From assembly GCA_947627365.1 (NCBI GenBank), contig CANQVT010000013.1, positions 1 through 50,540 on the forward strand: 50,540 bases of DNA, written 5' to 3'. The position numbers were made by a program, and so were the translations under genes. This DNA comes from an uncultured Lachnospiraceae bacterium (GTDB taxonomy: Bacteria > Bacillota > Clostridia > Lachnospirales > Lachnospiraceae). This document shows positions 30,301-35,263 of this stretch, piece after piece (position 1 is the first letter of the stretch; every line of letters begins with the position of its first letter). The notes under the pieces were generated by a model, which saw nothing but the letters and a program-made list of their open reading frames with translations, was not told where the DNA came from and ran no database searches.

Positions 30301-33252
30301 GGCCATGATATCCGAGACGCGGATCTGCACGTCCTGTTCTCTTAACAGGCTTACAAGGCGAATTGCCTTGATGGAATCTCCGCCGAAGGCGAAGAAGCTG
30401 TCCAGCGCGCCGATCCGGCAGTTTTCGCCCAGCACCTTCTGCATACACTGCGCAACGGCCTGCTCCAACGGAGTCTCTGGGCTTACGTATTCCTGCGCGG
30501 ATACCGCAGGATCTGGCAGCGCCTTTTTGTCGATCTTGCCGTTCGGCGTGAGGGGCAGCGCATCCAGGCGCATGTACGCGCCCGGCAGCATATAGTCCGC
30601 CAGCTGCTCTGCAAGATTTCTTCGCAGCTCATCCTCCATGGACTGCTGCTTTTCGGTATTTACGGTATAGTACAAAACGATCTGCCCGTTTCGCACGTCC
30701 GCCGCCGCCTGCTCCACAAAGGGTAGCGCGACTGCCTGGCTTTCGATCTCCCCAAGCTCCACGCGGTACCCACGCAGCTTGACCTGACTGTCGATCCTTC
30801 CCATGTATTCCAACTGGCCATCCGCGTTGTACCGCGCCAGATCGCCGGTCTTATACACTTTAATCTTTTTATTCTGAACGGTGATTTCCGTAAATTTCTC
30901 TCTCGTGAGCTCCGGCTGCTTCCAATAGCCCTCCGCCATCTGCTCGCCCGCCAGCAGCAGCTCGCCTGTGATCCCCTTTGCGAGCAGGTTGCCGTTGGCG
31001 TCGCAGATATAGCTCGCCGTGTTGGGCACCGGTCTGCCGATGGGGATCTCCCGCTTGCTGCCCTGCACCACATAGTAGGAGGAACAGACGGTAAACTCCG
31101 TGGGGCCGTATCCGTTGATGAGCCGCACCTGCGTATCGCCGCAGGGATAGAGCTTCTCGCCGCCCATCATCAGGTAGTCCAGCTTTACCGCCGGATCGTA
31201 CTTGATCAGCTCCATGCCGAACAGCGTGGAGGTGGTCAGGCCGCTGATCCGGTTCTTTTCGATAAACGCGTCCAGCTCCGCAATGTTTCTGCGAAGTTCC
31301 TCATCCAAAATATATACGCTTGCGCCCGCCGCAAGCGGGCAGGCCAGATCGTCCAGCGAGGCGTCAAACGCGAATCCGCTGAAGTGGCCGTAATTTTTCT
31401 CGTGTCTGATCTCCAGCTTCTCCACGCGCCAGCTCACAAACCGGCAAAGCGACCTGTGGCTCTGGATGACGCCCTTAGGTCTTCCCGTGGAACCGGAGGT
31501 GTAGATCATATAGGCATAGTGATTCCGTCTGGCGCGGTTGATCTTCCCCGCATCTTTTTTCTCAGCGGTGATCGCGTGTACCAGCTCTTCTGTCAGAACC
31601 ACCTTCGCCTCTGAGTCCTCCAGCATATAGCGGATGCGCTCCTGCGGGTACTCCAGGTCGATGGGAACATACGCCGCCCCTGCCTTCTGGATGCCAAGCA
31701 GAGCGATCGCATACTCCTTCACGCGGCCCGTCTCAATCGCAACAAAGTCGTTTTCCCGTATCCCCTGTTCGATGAGATAAGACGCCACCGCGTCGGACTG
31801 CCGATCCAGCTCCCTGTAGGTGATACTGCTCTTGCAGTCTGTGATCGCGATATGATCCGGATATTGTTCCACATTCTTCGCAAAGAGATCCAGCCAGGTT
31901 CCCTCCTGCGCATAAGCGATCCGCTCTCCCTCGGACAGGGCGAGCATTTCCCGCTCTTCTTCCTCGGAGAGCGTGGAGATCTCGCGAATCGGGGTGTCCG
32001 GATCGCGCATCATATTCAGAAGCGTATTCCTGACCGCGCGGGAAAAGGCGGCCAACAGCACACGGTCGTTCATCTGATCGCTGGAAGTCACACGGATCTC
32101 ATAATTCTCCCCGCTGCGGTAGATGGACGCCGTCATATCCTCAAAAGCGGAGGGCGGCTCCGGTTGTCTGAGCGGGCATACCTGATCACCGAAATGGATT
32201 TCCTCGTTTGCTTTATCAAATGCGACAAAATTAAAACCTGCACCCGGCACAGTGTGCAGCTCCTGGCAGAAATGCGTAAAGGGATAAAAATGGTGCCGCA
32301 TTGCAGTCATTTTTTCGGAAGCACAGGCGCTTATGAACTCCCGGACCGTCATCTGCGCTGTCTCCTCCGCAAACACCGGAATCGTGCTCACGTACATTCC
32401 GTAGCTGTCGCGCAGCTTTTTGTCAAAGCGTGCCTCGCTCATCATGCTGTACGCCACCCGGTCCGTGCGCGCGTAAACCATCAGCGCATGGCTGAAGGCC
32501 GCCTGGAACAGGACGTCCACGGGCACCTTGTTTTCGGCGCACCACGCGTCCGTCTGTTCAATATTTACATACGAAGACTCTTTCAGCAGATGCCCCACCG
32601 GGCTGCCGCTGCCGCCTGAGAGCGTGGTCATCGGGCAGTCTTTAAATTTATCAAGGAAATACGCCCGGTCCCTGTCGTAGTTCTTTCCGCTTAAAACCTC
32701 GGTCTGCGCGTGCGCGAGCATTCCGTAGGCGTAAGGCGCAAGCGTGCCTTTGGCGTACGCCTCGGGCAGGTCGCGGTTGATGAAATGGAAACAGGAAATA
32801 CCGTCCATCAGAATATGATGGTAATCCCACAGCAGATAGGCCTTTTTCTCCGTCTGTACGATCTCGGCGCGAAACAACGGTTCGTCGCCCAGAAGATCAA
32901 ACGGCCGTATGAATTCGTGTTCCGCATAGTCGAAAAGCTCCGCTTCCCCTATGATTTTTCTGCGCACACAAAACCGGCCGTCCTCGGCGGCATACTGAAC
33001 AGGCATCCCATTCTCGTCCAGCAAAAAGCGGATGCGCAGCTCCTCGCGCACCTCATTTATGATGTATAACGCCTTCTCAAGACGCGCAAGGTCAACGCCG
33101 TCCGCGATCTCTGCGATACCGGGCAGGTTATACTGTGTAGATTCCGGGTATTTTAAGCATTCCACAAAGATACCCATCTGTGTCTGCAATAACGGATATG
33201 TCTTCAACTTTCCTGTCTCTCCTTTGTGTTTCCACTTTGCGTTTCCAGACAT
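11563..33252 (-). CDS. Five-module nonribosomal peptide synthetase (7,229 aa), TE truncated
   Basis: A single protein with domain order C-A-T-E / C-A-T / C-A-T-E / C-A-T-E / C-A-T-E / degenerate C fragment / N-terminal half of TE. Every A domain keeps YTSGSTG, YGPTE and a C-terminal Gly-Lys-Val/Ile catalytic site; the five T domains keep GGDSI or LGLSS; five C domains have HHxxxDG. An N-terminal C domain with no upstream module, next to a ligase and an ACP, implies acylation of the first residue. Expected product: N-acyl pentapeptide with D residues at 1, 3, 4 and 5. A TAG at 11563-11565 ends the frame inside the TE. The annotated ATG at 33252 overlaps the leader and lacks a clear ribosome binding site; a TTG at 33207 behind GGAGAGACAGG, right before the C domain, is an alternative. 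No known compound is recognised. Confidence 0.95.
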   Translation of the reverse strand: MSGNAKWKHKGETGKLKTYPLLQTQMGIFVECLKYPESTQYNLPGIAEIADGVDLARLEKALYIINEVREELRIRFLLDENGMPVQYAAEDGRFCVRRKIIGEAELFDYAEHEFIRPFDLLGDEPLFRAEIVQTEKKAYLLWDYHHILMDGISCFHFINRDLPEAYAKGTLAPYAYGMLAHAQTEVLSGKNYDRDRAYFLDKFKDCPMTTLSGGSGSPVGHLLKESSYVNIEQTDAWCAENKVPVDVLFQAAFSHALMVYARTDRVAYSMMSEARFDKKLRDSYGMYVSTIPVFAEETAQMTVREFISACASEKMTAMRHHFYPFTHFCQELHTVPGAGFNFVAFDKANEEIHFGDQVCPLRQPEPPSAFEDMTASIYRSGENYEIRVTSSDQMNDRVLLAAFSRAVRNTLLNMMRDPDTPIREISTLSEEEEREMLALSEGERIAYAQEGTWLDLFAKNVEQYPDHIAITDCKSSITYRELDRQSDAVASYLIEQGIRENDFVAIETGRVKEYAIALLGIQKAGAAYVPIDLEYPQERIRYMLEDSEAKVVLTEELVHAITAEKKDAGKINRARRNHYAYMIYTSGSTGRPKGVIQSHRSLCRFVSWRVEKLEIRHEKNYGHFSGFAFDASLDDLACPLAAGASVYILDEELRRNIAELDAFIEKNRISGLTTSTLFGMELIKYDPAVKLDYLMMGGEKLYPCGDTQVRLINGYGPTEFTVCSSYYVVQGSKREIPIGRPVPNTASYICDANGNLLAKGITGELLLAGEQMAEGYWKQPELTREKFTEITVQNKKIKVYKTGDLARYNADGQLEYMGRIDSQVKLRGYRVELGEIESQAVALPFVEQAAADVRNGQIVLYYTVNTEKQQSMEDELRRNLAEQLADYMLPGAYMRLDALPLTPNGKIDKKALPDPAVSAQEYVSPETPLEQAVAQCMQKVLGENCRIGALDSFFAFGGDSIKAIRLVSLLREQDVQIRVSDIMARKTVRAIAACAAKQPQTAAISQEPIEGAVSDSAIVRFYKDLRLPVPEYFNQAILLKINGKADKDALQEALNAVTAQHDMLRAVYKDETLYVRPADTMIEIREYHAASEEEVRSVCAGLMPLFHMEEGLFAVALIRTEGVDFLCAVAHHLIIDAVSLRIFASDLETAYAAARKGEAVRLSAKTSSYAAYVQALYQYRESYHLQEQIPYWNRVQRRLEKLPASALKDYGRSFGTISVSMDEASTAAFAGAEKEKLNLEANDILTAAVARAYCAVKGADAVSLQLEGHGRENLADGLITDRTIGWFTSVYPVVLEGISGADEEAQLLDDLIRVKEELHAIPDKGAGYNVLRYLEGPGAAEYAKDTGAQIGFNYLGEMDETQERESLFTVTDGIPVELLSAKENCFGPALSINCMVTGGCFRLFLQYNEAVCARDEAEKLAREILAQTERILAFLHAFEQTVVTATDLGETEWSQEEFQAVAAEFAARGEHISRIYPLLPMQEGILFKHVSEPEVPAYRLVNIFEMDALPTQEQLSRALDRLSRKYEVLRAAIVYENVTVPRQVITDRALPFNLIEADGGDPFERAKKIREELLCSAFDDLAAKPLFRLVCLEKDGGCYLITAVHHIIVDGWSLQNYMADLFAFLKEEIGGTTQSGRKEIHESFDGLHERYVRQILELDENKALRYWGELLSGYETRAEIPAYETPEDAAQAASGADMAAGAAQAVSDTEAISGAARLSSTDGEVIVTLGRELTGRIAGLCKEEKATISNGVELLWGLVLMTWSNTDDAVFAKVVSGRDKSDTDISRLTGLFINSVPVRVTVNETLTARQLLGQLQQQAARSNEYDYCGLSRIQQQTALGKRLLQTVLAFENYGSGAESETELEQEGQNIAVTPALIREENYGELNVAASVTEAGELCLHLSYDKKLYADAQIRQVGELFCVLAQGMADRPDEPLVRLPRISEDAKAKICALSAGDPLEVDTGATWLELFTASVEKYPDSVAVTDSEGSITYRELDEQSDALARYLVENGAKPDSFVALKMDRVKEFVIAVVGIHKAGAAYVPIDLAYPEERIHYMLENAQAKLVLTGEDVKAITAGSHAAEKFVSAARPESFAYMIYTSGSTGRPKGVVIHHAALMNYTVATTKYNRLTHEDRIGHHFSFSFDSHIEDVYPPLAAGAQIFLMPEQIRREPELICRFLNDNRITGGGFTTTIGKMIVTEFDLKLRYVALMGEALNDIVSTAPQILNKYGPTECTNISVRYEMEYGRKYKRIPIGRPMENGFVFILDRHGNLLPKGVAGELCYAGPQVGRGYWRDEERSKEAFSDCPFAEGLRMYHTGDLARYNSENQIEYLGRMDQQIKLRGYRVELGEIESRAQEFPGISLAAADVKDGRLCLYYTAGQTVDEEELNAFLAESLAEYMVPSFYMVVEQMPSTPSGKVDRRRLPAPNLADVRMTAPEGAMERVLLPLAAEILGTDRFGVTDNLISLGLSSLAMMKLAADIKRTLGGHVSVAEIMKAPTVREIAAVLRRAEDAADKGAILSAQEPREYYPLTENQKGVYLDWEMNRETTQYNVPSVYVLEHADADRLEEAVRRTVDAHPYLKTRLLYVGGELVQKPCAEETQILRSKHTEEPDAAYFQGKVRPFDLLKDRLYRIEIASCGDRAWLFIDAHHIIYDGLSNGLLINEILRVYRGGAPAKESVSAYDFALFEQSYRKSGEYQAAKEYFDRLVGGAEALDYPDSVHPDGVDYATMTVRIPGESIDRFCQKNEVTPGAFMQAAFSETLKRVTREENAVYATISSGRSADPQLLGCMGMFARTLPATLGDSENMDCQAAELVKSVYSQMQQTLEHELYPYTRIVEDHGIRAQIMFVFQGGVFESGDAEGAEQLPLQLNTVKFALSVTAYPDEGDYVISMEYDGRRYGRGDMHAFAKAMGNVALNLAKEKYLRDVKLLDESEEQSMLARSTGETLTYDRNRTWIDLFLEAAAKDPDHIAVQDEASSLTYRELDEQSDRVAAYLVENDVKPNTFVAVKMGRVKEFVTAVTGIHKAGAAYVPIDASYPEERIRYMLEDSKARVVLTEEVLEAVTKDIRGQQQGADRGLTEEALDTMIRDAGHRERVNLAAPGNLAYMIYTSGSTGKPKGAMVPHSALLNFVHFIIGRLNMRPESRIACHTSFSFDVTVENIFPVLSSGGCTIIVPESVRKDVDLLYDFFREYQVTGTHITTQMGQLLGSQYCLEMEYIRLSGEAMTSVPKCTGRVYNAYGPTECTVDVSDCEVDESLSGKIIPIGKPMAGSCVYVVDQYGQLLPQGMAGELYLGGEQVGAGYFNKPEMTAEKFIEITLSGARRRVYKSGDLGRYMADGQIEYLGRMDHQVKFRGFRIELGEIESRAMLCPGVEQAVAMVKNEQLVLYYTKRAGDTEDAGEAAIRHFLAEELTDYMLPTVYICMDAMPLTPNGKVNRKALPEPHLTSHESFVEPKDGYEATVAQCMQRILGRSERVGALDSFFALGGDSIKAIRLVSLLREKDMELRVADVMRQKTVRAIAECASDRKNAVSLSQEPIEGGLRDSAIVRYFKDLHLPVPSHFNQSVLLRFADRADLAKLQTALHAVTVQHDMLRAVVKDESLYIRSADTVISIEEYTAAQEPEVTALCERLQAGIDMGSGLFRAALIHTQEADLLFLLAHHLIIDGVSWRILVSDLEGAYAAASEGREPALPAKTSSYADYVGAIEAYRGSYSLEKEIPYWNGVQQQLEAMPCSRAKDYERSFSEVSVSMSQEETSSLLGAAKEGWRLEINDILLTAVARAFCAQTGRGELSVQMEGHGREALGDGLITDRTVGWFTSIYPVVFEKIRTEGADSIRDDLIRVKETLRRVPIKGVGYNLLRYLPGERAVLLGADRVAMMGFNYLGETDAEHSGEGMFAIDSSIDTGRWSAKENCCGPDLDLNCAVTGGCFRLSMSCNESLYDDAAAKKLADAVLQELKEITEFLNSSEEPARTASDLGETEWQEEQFEAVVQEFAAEGVKISRIYPLLPLQEGMLYKHITDPASWGYRLVQIYEMNALPNGEQLRRALDRLGKKYEVLRTAIVYENVPVARQVITDRALPFTLTDLSGEQDPFAAACRIREDILTNGFELTHRSLFRLVCAKKDANSCYIISAAHHMIVDGWSLQNYMTDLFRYIGEEIFDAAGGTDDTDSMDGMYEAYVRQLLELDKNEGLRYWSELLKGYDKKAQIPSFGVTEVEKQTSDDYLLTIDKETTDRLAALCMEEKATINSAVELAWGLVLQTYSHTDDAVFAKVVSGRDKTRMDLSRMAGLFINSVPVRVTTDADATARQMLDKLQRQAAQSNAWDFCPLPEIQRQSELGNQLLQTVLAFENYTSGAEAEQEELPGGLSVKPLVLKEETFDEMHVTAYVTDAGELCLHVAADHTLFTELQMNRVTELFRVLITGIAQQPDAPLRSLPRLSEADEKAVMELSWGGDLNYPADETWVDQFLASARKYPEHTAVVDAKSSMTYRELDEQSNAVAAYLLANGVKENSFVAIRMDRVKEYMVAILGVFKAGAAYLPIDSEYPESRVQFMLEDSGTRIVLTRELTQQAIADYKGAKSVNLAAPDHYAYMIYTSGSTGVPKGVLELHSCLYNFTNWTVPTFGYKHEGRYGILSSFAFDGSLIDYASGLAAGGTVHIFDEDLRRNLIEMEEYMTKHQISGLYMPTLFGAEMAKYNPALKVDFLLIGGIKFLPYGKTEFPVYHVYGPTEFTILSSYHPVEDGNNADTPIGRPAPGNYGIVCDNHGNPVPQGVIGELYLAGVQRADGYWKRPELTAEKFVDCEICGKKRKAYRTGDLVRYNEDGFLEYYDRIDSMVKFRGFRVELGEIEHRAMDHPAIEYAVVDIKRDQLVLYYIPYADTEEPEPTKEELSAYLAETLADYMVPTFYVKLDEMPKTQNGKVDKSALPEPVVTSSEEYVEPQTEGESAVAAAMQRILGLSEPVGALDSFFALGGDSIKAIRLVSLLRERDLPVRVSDVMSLKTVRAIAGCVSQSVEEAAASQEPVTGEVPDTAIICFYKDLALPEPDASHLVQSILLRMRERADLRVLQEALNALTEQHDMLRAVLREDKLYAREADAVITVEEYEAEEKDVRALCMEIQDHIDTKTAMLRAALIHTRNGDKLFFAAHHLIVDGVSWRILSADLETAYEGLLGTGAAQLPAKTASYVSYAQALQTYRDSYRLAQEIPYWNRVQERLLSMPVSHMKDFDRSFSAVSVSMDREATAKVIRADREKLGLSVNDVLLTAVARAYCKEKHCAALSVQMEGHGRENIAQGLALDRTIGWFTSIYPVVFEDITAGADPKRDLIRVKETLHRVPDKGVGYGVLRYMEGAQKTDYSREEIAQLGFNYLGEMDAEQAAEGLFAVENSIGLGTDEEHQKNRFCPDLDLNSMITDGSFTLTLSYNEALYTKEEAQKLAAAVFEELGKLADFINSCEEKIVTASDFGETQWSEEEFEAVMNEFKLHRENVSRIYPLLPMQEGMLYKHISEPDSRAYRLVSIYELGGIPTERQLRSTLDRLGEKYEVLRSAFVYENVPAARQLITDRLLPYRIVDLSGEADPFEAVCRLREEILTNEFDLARKPLFKLVCAKKDEKSCYLLVVTHHIIVDGWSQQNYLADLFTWLLQEMAGTEVPRQDRSLDGLYETYVRRVLALDKNEALAYWRELLEGYDTRTEIPSYGTVPEEKQSAQDELVLTVDRKTTDALAELCREEKATLSNVAELAWGLVLQTYNNTQDAVFAKVVSGRDKADMDVSALTGLFINSVPVRVTTDVDATARQMIGRLQQQATAGNAFDYCPLAEIQRQSVLGDQLLQTVFAFQNYNSGADVKGVKDAAGITVTPLVLREETFNGLSVDASVNAEGELCLHITFDRTRYTGLQIRQVMELFRLFAQQIAVSPDMPVSRFARVSEEERKEVCAVSVGERIAYPQDETWIDLFLRAAKQYPDQIAVVDRTGSMTYRELDQYSDLVAASLLSIGVKPNEFVAIKMKRGREFPVAVIGIQKAGAAYVPIDADYPEDRVNYMLEDSGAKAIVTEDIVQIMMTGKEEAQPVNLAKPEHYAYMIYTSGSTGRPKGVIQSHRSLHQFACWRTEKLGIQAGKQYGHFNSFSFDGSLDDLICPLSVGAAVHIFDEDLRRSLSDMDEYLSAHEISGMTASTQFGMELIRYNPKLKLDYLMMGGEKLLPCEHEGFDIINGYGPTEFTVCTSYYVVKGGEENIPIGRPVPNTASFICDRYGNLLPRGVAGEICLSGAQMAEGYWKLPDMTAEKFTEIMVGDTAVRVYKTGDLARYNEDGQLEYIGRTDSQVKLRGYRIEFGEIESHAILYPTLRKAVAAVKNEQLILYYVLKDEKPEAEELEKMEADLQAHLAERLSDYMVPTHFMCIDEIPLTPGGKVDHNALPEPVVAGRHYVAPETLYETAIAQCVQDVLGISYQVGALDNFYQLGGDSIKAMRMVSILRKKNIRLQISDITKQNNVRQIAALAQEREETSAVSQEAISGSIPDSAIVSFFKYLKLPQPSFFTQSMLLRVSGRVDAEKLQRALRELTRQHDMLRAVVKDGGLYIRDKEAVIALEEYELTDSRAEALTQLCTGIKKGIDMESALLRAALIHRADEELLFLVAHHLIIDGVSWRVLLPDLETACLQLLDRRTPVLEEKTSNYRDYAEALQAYRDSEALKAQIPYWEKVQEELVQTETSDLKDYTRSFAMLEAALGREETALLLSAKKENMNLDMNDVLLAAVARAYCREMQTGGVSVQLEGHGREDIAQGLTLDRTVGWFTSIYPVILRGVNAGDDIRGDLIRVKETLHKVPDKGAGYNVLRFLEGEETFGWPKEKIAKISFNYLGETAREAKDGEESLFRVVTDVDTGAVGLKENCFGSDININCMVENGCFKLSVSYSEDFCGQEQMKAIMDEVLAELLKEAEYLNSLERVVRTASDYKETVWTEEEFEAVQADFESRGEEIRQIRPFTSEQEEAIREKTEELRDASYEFVGIFEIDSVPKKAAVSRALARMEEMYDVLAASIVYEGVSVPRCVLSDRTLRCTYTDASGETDPLSFVRSLREELLQEKVDLQRDPLFRLYCVKKDEGSSYLVTAIAPMLGSICGLSEYLLSARLIALLAGETGRNFRITDRVDDSLKKEFTRGGYRICGHFNEFDENKPTLVFIYGIIFHASIQHLVEDWCRKFNMITFDTVNFHFKELFEGGTFDDVADLYMTLLELMVP
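12420..16812 (-). other. NRPS module 5: C - A - T - E
   Basis: C5 (VTHHIIVDGWS) is of the D-to-L kind. A5 core is near residue 6073; its pocket (D, G, D, T, M, G, G, V, C) differs from A1 at one of the nine positions read, and the surrounding core is also closest to A1, so residues 1 and 5 may be the same or related. T5 has DNFYQLGGDSIKAM (about 6455). E5 has HHLIIDGVSW (about 6633). A D residue is expected at position 5. Confidence 0.8.
16880..21265 (-). other. NRPS module 4: C - A - T - E
   Basis: C4 (AAHHMIVDGWS) is of the D-to-L kind. A4 core is near residue 4589; pocket residues read by eye D, G, I, Y, L, G, V, I, L, not recognised. T4 is nearly identical to T3 around GGDSIKAIRLVSLLRE. 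E4 has HHLIVDGVSW (about 5146). A D residue is expected at position 4. Confidence 0.8.
21330..25690 (-). other. NRPS module 3: C - A - T - E
   Basis: C3 (DAHHIIYDGLS) resembles C1 and follows a T without E, fitting the L-to-L type. A3 core is near residue 3105; pocket residues read by eye D, V, E, H, R, S, A, V, D, not recognised. T3 is at about residue 3485, and E3 has the normal HHLIIDGVSW motif (about 3661). A D residue is expected at position 3. Confidence 0.8.
25695..28838 (-). other. NRPS module 2: C - A - T
   Basis: C2 (VHHIIVDGWS) follows an epimerase and should be of the D-to-L type. A2 core is near residue 2095; pocket residues read by eye D, S, E, G, A, M, K, N, I, not recognised. 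T2 has the non-epimerising-type core NLISLGLSSLAMM (about residue 2468), and no E domain follows, so an L residue is expected at position 2. A linker of about 30 Ala/Ser-rich residues is inserted within the C domain (about 1690-1720). Confidence 0.8.
28918..33204 (-). other. NRPS module 1: starter C - A - T - E
   Basis: C1 (His motif DYHHILMDG) is probably acyl-loading because nothing precedes it. A1 core YTSGSTG lies near residue 581; pocket residues read by eye are D, A, D, T, M, G, G, V, C, which match no specificity code I know. T1 is at about residue 956 (GGDSIKAIRL). E1 (about 1005-1440) has EGHGRE and NYLGEMD motifs, but its His motif reads HHLIIDAVSLR instead of HHLIIDGVSWR, so activity is likely but not certain. 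Confidence 0.8.
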
Positions 33253-33263
33253 AAAATCAGTTT

Positions 33264-34916
33264 TTACTCGACGGAATTTCTCAGGATCTTCCCGCTGGAA
33301 TTCCGCGCAAACGGAGTGGTCCGAAACTCCGTCAGCAATATCTGCTTAAAGTTTGCCGCGCCTTCGTTGAGTTTCCGGATATGCGCGCGGATGCACTCCC
33401 GGGCGTCGATTCCTTCCCGGGCGGCGTATTCCTCGTCCGCGAAGATCTGCGCGGCGATCTTTTTGTTTTTCTCATAGACGAGCACTTCTTTTACCGCGCG
33501 GCACGCAAGGATCCGCGCCTCCAGCTCTTCCGGAGAAACGTTTTCGCCGTTTGCCAGAATGATCAGATTTTTCTTTCTGCCCGAGATGTAAAGGTAATTG
33601 TCCTCATCCAGATACCCGATGTCCCCGGTATGGAACCAGCCGTCCTCGAGTGCCTCTGCGGTCGCTTCCTCATTCTTGTAATAGCCCAGCATCACGTTGG
33701 GGCCTTTGATGCAGACCTCGCCTTCCATGTCTTCGTTCGGCTTGTCGATCTTCACCTCGAGGCCTACGATGATCTGCCCGACGCTTCCCCGCTTGATGTG
33801 TCCCCGCGGATTGCCCGATATCATAGGAGAACACTCTGTGATGCCATAGCCCTCCATGATCTCAATTCCGAAGTCGGCAAAACCGTTGTACAGCTCCTCG
33901 TTCATCGGCGCGCCGCCGGATACCAGCACTTCCAGACGGTTCCCGAGGATCCCCGTCACATCGCGGAACCGCTCCCGTTTCTGCGCGTTGGAGAGCGTCC
34001 CGTCCCGGCGTGTCTCTTCGATCCTCTTTCTGACCTCTTCCTCGAGCCCCCTGTCGCGTATGCTCTTCCATAAGCTATGGTAAACGTTCTCGATGAGCAG
34101 AGGCACCAGCACCAGTCCCACCGGATTCTCGGCCTGAAGGTCCTGATACATATATCTCATGTTCTGATTGATATGCGTGCTGACCCCGCCCAGTATATAG
34201 TTCAGATTCGAGCAGGTCAGCGCAAACGCATGGTGCAGCGGGAGCAGAATGACGCCGTCGTAATAGAAGATCGTATCCATGAGCGCGTTTGAAACGATAT
34301 TTTTCTGGCTCAGCATTACGCCCTTGCTCTTTCCGGTCGTGCCGGAGGTAAACATGATGACCGCAGGTACCTCGCAGTCGATGGAAAGATTCAGACAGTC
34401 CGTTTTCCCCTGCGCGATCAGCTTGCGTCCCTCGCGCACCAGACGGTCGATCTCTTCCAGCTTAAAAATCTCAATGCCGAGCTTCGCCTTAAACTCCAGC
34501 GCTTTTTTTTCATAGTTCTGCGAATAAAAGAGCGCTGTGCATTCGCCCTCCCGCAGGAATCCCAGAAGGACGTCCCGCTCCAGATTTTTATCCAGGGGGA
34601 TCGCAACATTCCCGCTGCACATCAAGGACTGCAGCGCCAGCAGCCACTGGTAGGAGTTATCCCCCATGATCGCGACGTGCTTTTGCCCCGCATAGCCGTT
34701 CTCATAGAGCCAGGTGCTGACCGCCTGATACTGCTCCTGGAACTTGCGCGGCATGATCTCGGTCCTCTGTCCGCTGGCATAATCGGTATAGGTATAAAGC
34801 ACCGTATCCGGATAATGCTTCACCCTGTATTCCGCCACGTCTCGGAAGGTCAGGCATTTCAGTTCAAGCTCCTGATCCATTTTCCCATACAGCTTTCTGT
34901 TCCTTATATCCGCCAT
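33264..34916 (-). CDS. Long-chain acyl-CoA/acyl-ACP ligase-type AMP-binding protein
   Basis: 550 residues, an ANL-family fatty acid ligase. Motifs: FTSGTTGKSKGVMLS (about 194-208), EGYGITECSP (about 355-364), the hinge/ATP-binding FHTGDIGYLDEDNYLYISGRKKN, and the C-terminal lysine in NSSGKILR. It lies between the ACP and the NRPS, which begins with a condensation domain, so the simplest role is to activate a fatty acid and load it on the ACP (or release it as acyl-CoA) for N-acylation of residue 1. The start ATG at 34916 is preceded by AAAGGAGAGGAAG. It ends 11 nt before the annotated NRPS start, consistent with co-expression. Chain length cannot be read from sequence. Confidence 0.9.
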   Translation of the reverse strand: MADIRNRKLYGKMDQELELKCLTFRDVAEYRVKHYPDTVLYTYTDYASGQRTEIMPRKFQEQYQAVSTWLYENGYAGQKHVAIMGDNSYQWLLALQSLMCSGNVAIPLDKNLERDVLLGFLREGECTALFYSQNYEKKALEFKAKLGIEIFKLEEIDRLVREGRKLIAQGKTDCLNLSIDCEVPAVIMFTSGTTGKSKGVMLSQKNIVSNALMDTIFYYDGVILLPLHHAFALTCSNLNYILGGVSTHINQNMRYMYQDLQAENPVGLVLVPLLIENVYHSLWKSIRDRGLEEEVRKRIEETRRDGTLSNAQKRERFRDVTGILGNRLEVLVSGGAPMNEELYNGFADFGIEIMEGYGITECSPMISGNPRGHIKRGSVGQIIVGLEVKIDKPNEDMEGEVCIKGPNVMLGYYKNEEATAEALEDGWFHTGDIGYLDEDNYLYISGRKKNLIILANGENVSPEELEARILACRAVKEVLVYEKNKKIAAQIFADEEYAAREGIDARECIRAHIRKLNEGAANFKQILLTEFRTTPFARNSSGKILRNSVE

Positions 34917-34973
34917 GATTTCTTCCTCTCCTTTTAGGTCTTTACCCGTCCGTGCAAAGCAACCCGGCTTCCT

Positions 34974-35198
34974 CTAGCTGATCAGTTCCACCATGTCCTT
35001 GACGCTCCGGAGCTTTTCAAGCTGGCTGTCCTCGACCGTCACGCCGTATTCCTGCTCCAGATCGTCGATGATCGAAAAAAAGGAGAGCGAATCGATCCCC
35101 AGATCCGTCCGAAGCTGGGAATCCCCGCTGATCTCCCCCATTTCCGGGTCCGCGTATTCCTGAATGATCTCAATGATCCTTTTCAATTTTTCCTCCAT
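34974..35198 (-). CDS. Acyl carrier protein
   Basis: About 74 residues, a typical four-helix ACP with the phosphopantetheine attachment motif GIDSLSFFSI (Ser about 36) and an acidic surface. The start was set at the ATG at 35198 behind AGGAGGAG; a longer frame to 35252 has no better site. Expected to be modified by the phosphopantetheinyl transferase at the operon end and to carry the acyl starter made by the adjacent ligase to C1 of the NRPS. It is not in a fatty-acid-synthesis gene context, which supports a dedicated role. Confidence 0.93.
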   Translation of the reverse strand: MEEKLKRIIEIIQEYADPEMGEISGDSQLRTDLGIDSLSFFSIIDDLEQEYGVTVEDSQLEKLRSVKDMVELIS

Positions 35199-35263
35199 CG
35201 ACTTCTCCTCCTGTAGGCTCTTTTTCATTGTCTGAATGTTTTGACCCTTCATCCGCAGGTAGC

